From CAZBXE01 sp964496125 (GTDB lineage Bacteria; Chlamydiota; Chlamydiia; Chlamydiales; CAZBXE01): a stretch of DNA of 64,000 nucleotides. The stretch spans positions 218,644-282,643 of the forward strand of contig CAZBXE010000001.1 of the NCBI GenBank assembly GCA_964496125.1, read 5' to 3'. Made by a program: the position numbers and the translations under genes. The notes beneath the pieces were generated by a model, which was given only the letters and a program-made list of their open reading frames with translations, did no database searches and had not been told where the DNA came from. Within the stretch, counting starts at the first letter, position 1, and the number at the start of each line of letters is the position of its first letter. This document shows positions 59,775 to 64,000 of this stretch, one piece after another.

Positions 59775-60288
59775 GACCTTCTCCTCCTCGTAGCTTTTGC
59801 TCAAGTTTGCCAAGTTTTCGTTTGATGCTGAAGTCAAGCATGGTGTTTCCGATTGTAAGTTTTCCTCCTCCTATAAGGGTGGAGCTAACAGCCAGGGAGA
59901 GGTTGACTTTCTTTTTATAGAGGCGTTCTAGCTTCTCTTGAAGTGCTAGGCTTAAAGCGTGATCCATGGGGAAGGCTGTCTCAAGATGCGCATCCAAAAC
60001 GCCTTCTTTATCTTGATAGACCTTCCTGCAAAGTTCCAAAATGTCTTTAAGGAAAGAAAATCTTCCCCTCTCCATCAAAATAAATAAAAAACGCATCGTT
60101 TCGGTAGAGAGGTGTTTACCAACACTATTTTGGAGGACTGTTTGTTTTTCTTTCTCTTTGATCTGGGGGGAGGCAAAAAAATAAAGAGCCGCTCCCGAAG
60201 TGAGAGTGTCTAAAACGGAGAGCTCCTCAGCCGTCGCAAACTTTCCTAATGCTTTTGCATATCTTAGGGGAATTTCATCTGAGATCAC
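59758..60288 (-). CDS. atpH: F-type ATP synthase delta subunit
   Basis: 176 residues. N-terminal helical bundle (RYAKALGKFATAEE with the usual YAKAL) and C-terminal domain with SLAVSSTLIGGGKLTIGNTMLD, the family end motif. It links F1 alpha to the peripheral stalk. Overlaps atpF by 4 bp. Confidence 0.9.
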   Translation of the reverse strand: MISDEIPLRYAKALGKFATAEELSVLDTLTSGAALYFFASPQIKEKEKQTVLQNSVGKHLSTETMRFLFILMERGRFSFLKDILELCRKVYQDKEGVLDAHLETAFPMDHALSLALQEKLERLYKKKVNLSLAVSSTLIGGGKLTIGNTMLDFSIKRKLGKLEQKLRGGEGHAITT

Positions 60289-60767
60289 AAGGGCTCCTTC
60301 TCTAAAGCAAATTGTTCCATGATCAATTTTTGCCTGTCCTCATTGACTTCTGCTTTTAAGACTTTTTGGGTCGCCTCAAAAGTCATTTTGATCAGCTCGT
60401 CACGCAGTTGTGCTTTAGCTTTTGCAATTTCCCTTTGGATCTCTACCTGAGCTGTTGCCACAATAGTCTTGGCTTGCGCTTTGGCGTTTGCTTGAATCTC
60501 TTGTCCTGCCCGTCTTGCTTGCTCTACAGATTCTTGGATTTTATTTCTTGCTTCGATGTCGATCTGTTTGAGTTTGCCTTGGTAGTCGTGGATTAGGCGC
60601 TTGATCTCTTTTTTTTGTTTTTCGATCGTGTCAAATTCACTTTGGATCTTGTTTCTCCGTTCATCGAGCACAGAAAGAATGGGGCCAAAAGCATATCGCT
60701 TTAAAAACCAAAGCATTACGAGAAATGAAATGATTTGTGTTACCACTTGGCCAAATTCTAGGCTCAT
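60285..60767 (-). CDS. atpF: F-type ATP synthase b subunit
   Basis: 160 residues: one N-terminal membrane helix (VVTQIISFLVMLWFLKRYAF) followed by a long charged helix (KIQSEFDTIEKQKKEI, ARNKIQESVEQARRAG). Peripheral-stalk dimer. It lies 9 bp after atpE. Confidence 0.92.
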   Translation of the reverse strand: MSLEFGQVVTQIISFLVMLWFLKRYAFGPILSVLDERRNKIQSEFDTIEKQKKEIKRLIHDYQGKLKQIDIEARNKIQESVEQARRAGQEIQANAKAQAKTIVATAQVEIQREIAKAKAQLRDELIKMTFEATQKVLKAEVNEDRQKLIMEQFALEKEPL

Positions 60768-60776
60768 GTTTTCTCT

Positions 60777-61010
60777 CTATACCATTTTTCCAAGAAGGAT
60801 GAAAAAGACAATTAAGGCGTAGATCGTAAGAGCTTCGATTAGAGCTGCACCAATAATCATATTGGTCATGATTTTGGTCGAAGCTTCAGGTTGCCTACCC
60901 ATGGCTTCCATGGCGCCTGCTACAGCGATGCCAAGCCCAATGCCTGAACCTAGGGCTGCAATACCTACTCCAATCGGGGCTGAAATCGCGACTGCAAATC
61001 CAATATCCAT
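60777..61010 (-). CDS. atpE: F-type ATP synthase c subunit
   Basis: 77 residues from the ATG at 61010 (MDIGFAV); the frame reaches upstream but without need. Helix 1 is rich in Gly (GIGVGIAALGSGIGLGIAVA region), loop AMGRQPEAS has the RQP motif, and helix 2 carries the ion-binding Glu in ALIEALTIYALIVFF. The residues after Glu (Ala, Leu, Thr) do not form the Glu-Ser/Thr pair of sodium types, so proton coupling is predicted. Confidence 0.95.
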   Translation of the reverse strand: MDIGFAVAISAPIGVGIAALGSGIGLGIAVAGAMEAMGRQPEASTKIMTNMIIGAALIEALTIYALIVFFILLGKMV

Positions 61011-61029
61011 TCTATTCTCCTTAGTTCTG

Positions 61030-62190
61030 TCATATTGAAGCTGTTTTATCATCATGCTTCATTGACAGCAAAATATAAATTGAACTTAATAATGTAAAGA
61101 CTAAAGCTTGCATGGCTCCCGTTAAGAGCGCTAGAAGCACAAAAGGAATTTGCAAAGGCAGGCCGATAGGGAGATGGGATTCTGCAAAGATAAGAACTCC
61201 GAATAGGGCTGCAGCGCCGATTAAAATTCCTTCACCAATGATATTTCCAAAGAGACGAAGTGCAAGAGTGAGGGGACGCGTAAACTGGGTTAGAATTTCG
61301 ATAGGAAACAAAATGGGTACAAGGAGCCAATCCCCAAAGGTTTTGGGTGAACCTGCTAGGTGGTAGATAAATCCTAAAAAGCCATAATTTTTAATATTTT
61401 CATACTGGACCAGCACAAAAACACAAATGGCAAGAGCGGCCGTTATGTTTAGATTTGACGAAGGTGCTCTTAGTAGGGGAACAAGTCCAAACCAATTCAT
61501 TGTTAGAATATAGACAAAGGTGGTCCCAAGAAAAGGGACAAATTTTTCACCTTCGAGACCAATGATATCCACAACAGCTGTACGAAGACTATCTACTACG
61601 AGTTCAAGAAAGTTTTGAAGAGAGCCAGGGATAAGCTCTTTTTTTTTGGAACCAAAATAGAAGAGAAAAGAGATACAGCAGGCAGCGATGAGAGACAAAA
61701 TTAGACTTTCTATCTGCTGTAAATGAGCTGCCCATGCAGCACCTTCGAATCCCTTGTAAATAAGAGTGATGAAACTTGGCACCTCTGGCACTTCTTGCTC
61801 AAAACCTGCGTGTAGAGAAAAGCTGCAGAGAAACATTCCTAAGAAGGCCGTCCTTTTTTGGAGCTTTAAGAAAAAAAAGAGGACAAAAACCAAAAGTGAT
61901 CCAAGGATTAGATTCTCTATGGGGAGGAAAGTAGTCGCAAGAAGAGCATATCCGACGCCATAGAGAAGAGGAAATTTTATCGCAAAAAGGCCTGCATAGT
62001 GAAGGGGCTTTTTTGATTTGAGTAGCAGGGATTGGAAGAGGTGTTTTATCATAAGAACATTACAACATCCCCAAATACTTCCAAACATTAAGGCGATTGA
62101 ATCTTCTGCCCTAGAAAAGATTCCGAGCAGTAAAGAGATAAAGAGGGATAATACAAGAGACCACTTACACGCTTTGTTAATCTGATCCAT
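61030..62190 (-). CDS. atpB: Fused ATP synthase I-like domain and a subunit
   Basis: 386 residues from the ATG at 62190 (MDQINKACKW; AAAGG upstream). The first 110 residues resemble the stand-alone ATP synthase subunit I (ALMFGSIWGCCNVLMIKHLF, four membrane helices), and the rest is the a subunit: NWFGLVPLLRAPSSNLNITAA region, FTRPLTLALRLFGNIIGEG with the essential Arg, and GALQALVF-like GAMQALVFTLLSSIYI. There is no stop between them. A possible internal ATG at 61836, opening a signal-like stretch, would give a separate a subunit, but its ribosome site is poor. It overlaps atpZ by 14 bp. Confidence 0.85.
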   Translation of the reverse strand: MDQINKACKWSLVLSLFISLLLGIFSRAEDSIALMFGSIWGCCNVLMIKHLFQSLLLKSKKPLHYAGLFAIKFPLLYGVGYALLATTFLPIENLILGSLLVFVLFFFLKLQKRTAFLGMFLCSFSLHAGFEQEVPEVPSFITLIYKGFEGAAWAAHLQQIESLILSLIAACCISFLFYFGSKKKELIPGSLQNFLELVVDSLRTAVVDIIGLEGEKFVPFLGTTFVYILTMNWFGLVPLLRAPSSNLNITAALAICVFVLVQYENIKNYGFLGFIYHLAGSPKTFGDWLLVPILFPIEILTQFTRPLTLALRLFGNIIGEGILIGAAALFGVLIFAESHLPIGLPLQIPFVLLALLTGAMQALVFTLLSSIYILLSMKHDDKTASI

Positions 62191-62401
62191 ACCCAAACCT
62201 TTTAATAATATGATACACTTCACGTACTCCCCCTGCAAAACCAAGAGCTATGAAAAAATACATGAGATAAGGCGAGGTGTGTAGAAGCGAGTCGAGGGTG
62301 TTTCCGATAAAGTAGCCGAGTATGGGGGGAAGAGCTAGGGCAAAGGGAATTGTGATGAAGGCACCAACTTGTTTGACGATCGTTTTTTTATCATCTTCCA
62401 T
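62177..62401 (-). CDS. AtpZ/AtpI-like small membrane protein
   Basis: 74 residues with two membrane helices (ITIPFALALPPILGYFIG and PYLMYFFIALGFAGGV) typical of AtpZ/AtpI (DUF of F0F1 ATPase subunit, assembly helper). The conserved GxxxD turn (GYFIGNTLDSLL) and the REVYHIIKRF end fit. First gene of the operon, overlapping the next gene by 14 bp. Confidence 0.8.
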   Translation of the reverse strand: MEDDKKTIVKQVGAFITIPFALALPPILGYFIGNTLDSLLHTSPYLMYFFIALGFAGGVREVYHIIKRFGYGSD

Positions 62402-62464
62402 AAAACCGAACTCTAGATTTCTAGGAGATTGCTTTCAACGAAAATATTTGGCTGCCTTGAACTC

Positions 62465-63142
62465 TTATTCTTGATGGTAAAGGAACGGAGAGCATACCAG
62501 GATGATAGCAGCGATAGCAGAGGCTAGGCGACTAGGGTAGCCAAGTTTTGTCACTGGATGGGTAATGATGGAGACGGTAGAAGTTGTAACAAGCGTTGCG
62601 AGTATGATAATAGTAGCATGCCGATTGGTGATGGGCAAACGCTGGAAGAGGGGAATAAAAGAGATATGTTGGAGGAGAATTCTCTCGATTTTTGGTATTG
62701 AGATAAGGCCTAGCCCAAGAAAATTGATGACTGAGCAGTAGGCTCCAACAGAATGCGCTATTTTTTTGAAAGTTGCCTCTGGCTTGTTTTTTAATTCCCG
62801 TTCTGCTCTTTCGGCGTTTCTTGCAATGAGAGGAAGGGCAGTGGCGAAGGTAACAAATAGGCTGGCTACAGAGTAGGCAACTTTCTCTGTTCTGCAGACG
62901 TTGAAAAGATGAAATCCGAAGACGTAGGGTGATACCATGTTTGGAAAAGGAAAGACTCCCCTTCCAAGGCTATAGCCACCCAAGCTGCATAGGAAATACG
63001 TCGGTAGGTTTCCCATTTTGGCAAATATACCAAGGGCTACAGCACAGGTTCCCGTTGCAAGCAAGATCTTTGTTGTTTGGAAAAAAGAGGTTCGAAACGT
63101 GGAACCTAACGAACGGGTTAAGGTGACAAACGAATTTTGCAT
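62465..63142 (-). CDS. Unknown polytopic membrane protein
   Basis: 225 residues, not recognised. Five or six hydrophobic segments occur in pairs (ILLATGTCAVALGIFA, VAYSVASLFVTFATALPLIA, VINFLGLGLISIP, ATIIILATLVTTSTVSII, LASAIAAIILVCSPFLY) with short loops. The N-terminus is basic with no cleavable signal. Some resemblance in style to the protein at 18876-19490 (paired helices, similar length), but I see no shared motif. Inclusion-membrane-type protein is one possibility. Confidence 0.65.
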   Translation of the reverse strand: MQNSFVTLTRSLGSTFRTSFFQTTKILLATGTCAVALGIFAKMGNLPTYFLCSLGGYSLGRGVFPFPNMVSPYVFGFHLFNVCRTEKVAYSVASLFVTFATALPLIARNAERAERELKNKPEATFKKIAHSVGAYCSVINFLGLGLISIPKIERILLQHISFIPLFQRLPITNRHATIIILATLVTTSTVSIITHPVTKLGYPSRLASAIAAIILVCSPFLYHQE

Positions 63143-63205
63143 GGCGCTCCTCTAAAAAACACTATTAGTTTACAGTGTTAGGTGAAACTTTGTCAAATGA
63201 GACAC

Positions 63206-63235
63206 GCAACTTTTCAGCCTATTTGTGTGTATACC
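63206..63235. repeat. Half copy of the palindromic element
   Basis: GCAACTTTTCAGCCTATTTG then TGTGTATACC resembles one arm of the palindromic element (compare GACTTTTCAGTTGATTTGTG at 947-966). The other arm is not recognisable here. Confidence 0.4.
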
Positions 63236-63288
63236 GAATGCATTTTAAAAGATTATTTGGGATGGGTGTGATAGATCGAAAAAAAACA

Positions 63289-63316
63289 TTGACTAATTCT
63301 TGACAAGATGTAAACT
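63289..63316 (+). promoter_or_regulatory. Promoter for the peroxiredoxin gene
   Basis: TTGACT and TAAACT separated by 16 bp, 28 bp before the start codon; a second TTGACA sits inside the spacer. Consensus match only. Confidence 0.5.
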
Positions 63317-63344
63317 CCTAATCTTTTTAAGAAAGGAGTCCTTT

Positions 63345-63959
63345 ATGCCATTTGAAATTAGTCTAGATCATCAGCTCACACACCAGTTCGTTACACAGCT
63401 TGTGAACCATCCCCAAGCACAGATTCAAGAAGGAGATTTTTTTCCTGAGTCTCCTTGTTTTTTTTATGATCAGAACGATCCGAAGAAAGTGATTGAGTCT
63501 TCTCTTCGTGGTTTTATGGGTGAAAGAACGGCTGTTGTAGTTACTATACCTGGGCCATACACGCCTGTATGCACAAGTGTTCATATTCCTGAATACTTGA
63601 AGCTCGTAGACAGGATCAATGCTCTCGGGTATGAGCTGATAGTTCTTGCTCCTTCTTCTCCAGATGGGATGCGCGCTTGGTTTAACGATCTAATCAATGA
63701 CAACTTTGATGAGACAAACCCCTATAATTCAAAGTCAGCTGTAGAGTTTTTGGCAACCGATTTTGACGCTCCCTACCAGATGGGTGTTGGTATGGAAGGT
63801 CACTCAGGTCGTGGTCTTGGTTATACGTTCATGAGAGGAGCTATTATTGTCGTAAAAGGGAAAGTCGAAGGCGTCTATATGGAAATAGACCCTGCCAATA
63901 TGACCGTTTCTAAAGCAGACAACATCTATCAAACGCTTTCAAAAGCTATACACAAATAA
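63345..63959 (+). CDS. Peroxiredoxin, Prx5-like
   Basis: 204 residues from the ATG at 63345 (AAAGGAG upstream). The thioredoxin-like fold carries VVVTIPGPYTPVCTSVHIPEY, in which the peroxidatic Cys sits in P-x-x-x-C preceded by Thr, as in Prx5 proteins (usual form PGAFTPTC). A resolving Cys is not obvious, so it may rely on an external thiol. It detoxifies peroxides in the cytoplasm. The N-terminal 55 residues before the core are longer than usual and not recognised. The stop codon is followed directly by a palindromic element. Confidence 0.88.
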   Translation: MPFEISLDHQLTHQFVTQLVNHPQAQIQEGDFFPESPCFFYDQNDPKKVIESSLRGFMGERTAVVVTIPGPYTPVCTSVHIPEYLKLVDRINALGYELIVLAPSSPDGMRAWFNDLINDNFDETNPYNSKSAVEFLATDFDAPYQMGVGMEGHSGRGLGYTFMRGAIIVVKGKVEGVYMEIDPANMTVSKADNIYQTLSKAIHK

Positions 63960-64000
63960 GCTGAAAAGTTGGTTTCTGCCTGCGTCGGCCTAGCTCTCAA
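63957..64000. repeat. Palindromic 3'-end element, copy E4 (cut by the window edge)
   Basis: CTGAAAAGTTGGTTTCTGCC and TGCGTCGGCC are the reverse complement of the right half of E3 at 50484-50547 with few changes. It starts at the peroxiredoxin stop codon. The remainder lies outside the window. Confidence 0.6.

Overview
The window is a stretch of a draft chromosome from an environmental (Chlamydia-like) member of the Chlamydiota. The lines of evidence are: a PP2C phosphatase / NifS-like cysteine desulfurase / two CNNM-CBS membrane protein block (31.6-36.0 kb) that matches, from memory, the chlamydial CT259-CT256 neighbourhood; a plant-like enoyl-ACP reductase; F-box proteins and other eukaryote-like effector candidates; and an F-type ATP synthase operon, which Chlamydiaceae lack but several amoeba-associated chlamydiae have. 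I cannot resolve the family (Parachlamydiaceae, Waddliaceae, Simkaniaceae and others remain possible).

Layout. 1-4.4 kb: three tandem F-box/WD40 paralogues (the first cut by the window edge), with an IS5-type element inserted just upstream of the middle one. 4.5-8.9 kb: a FliO-like membrane protein on the minus strand, then a tightly packed plus-strand operon of a Cof-type HAD phosphatase, FolB, a FolM-like pteridine reductase, an unknown protein, a lipoprotein with a predicted papain-like fold, and nicotinamidase. 9.0-17.4 kb (minus): fabI, then a translationally coupled recD2-sua5-MCP-MCP run. 17.6-20.8 kb: glutamate dehydrogenase, a membrane protein, a serine/threonine dehydratase and tRNA-Ala/tRNA-Ile. 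20.8-31.6 kb is an accessory region: a PI3/PI4-kinase-like protein, an operon of a degenerate asparagine-synthetase-like protein with two unknown proteins, a CPBP protease interrupted by 100 N, an F-box/LRR protein and a chimeric pseudogene built from pieces of the last two.

31.6-38.9 kb is housekeeping: PP2C, nifS, two CNNM genes, a DivIC/FtsB-like protein, dcd, a NUDIX hydrolase and a half-length M16 protein. 39.4-44.5 kb is an operon of an unknown protein, an NCS1-like permease, a DUF917 protein and a hydantoinase/oxoprolinase, followed by a GlsB-like protein and tRNA-Leu. 44.7-45.6 kb holds IS66 debris that abuts a truncated secreted protein. 45.7-55.7 kb carries aminopeptidase T, an exported SDR, a PEP-CTERM protein, an RNB nuclease, a GntR regulator, MtaB, an unknown protein, a choloylglycine-hydrolase-family protein and an orphan EndoU toxin. 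55.7-62.4 kb (minus) is a complete atpZ-(I+B)-E-F-H-A-G-D-C operon in which subunits I and a are fused. The window ends with a membrane protein and a peroxiredoxin.

Structure not explained by genes: a family of about 64-bp imperfect palindromes placed at the 3' ends of unrelated genes (near 0.9, 4.4, 50.5 and 64.0 kb, with half copies at 48.9 and 63.2 kb), and a second dispersed repeat with a strong hairpin (48.8 and 54.9 kb). The best candidates for new biology are the PI-kinase-like protein, the AsnB-like three-gene operon with lost catalytic residues, the orphan EndoU toxin and the 3'-end palindromes.
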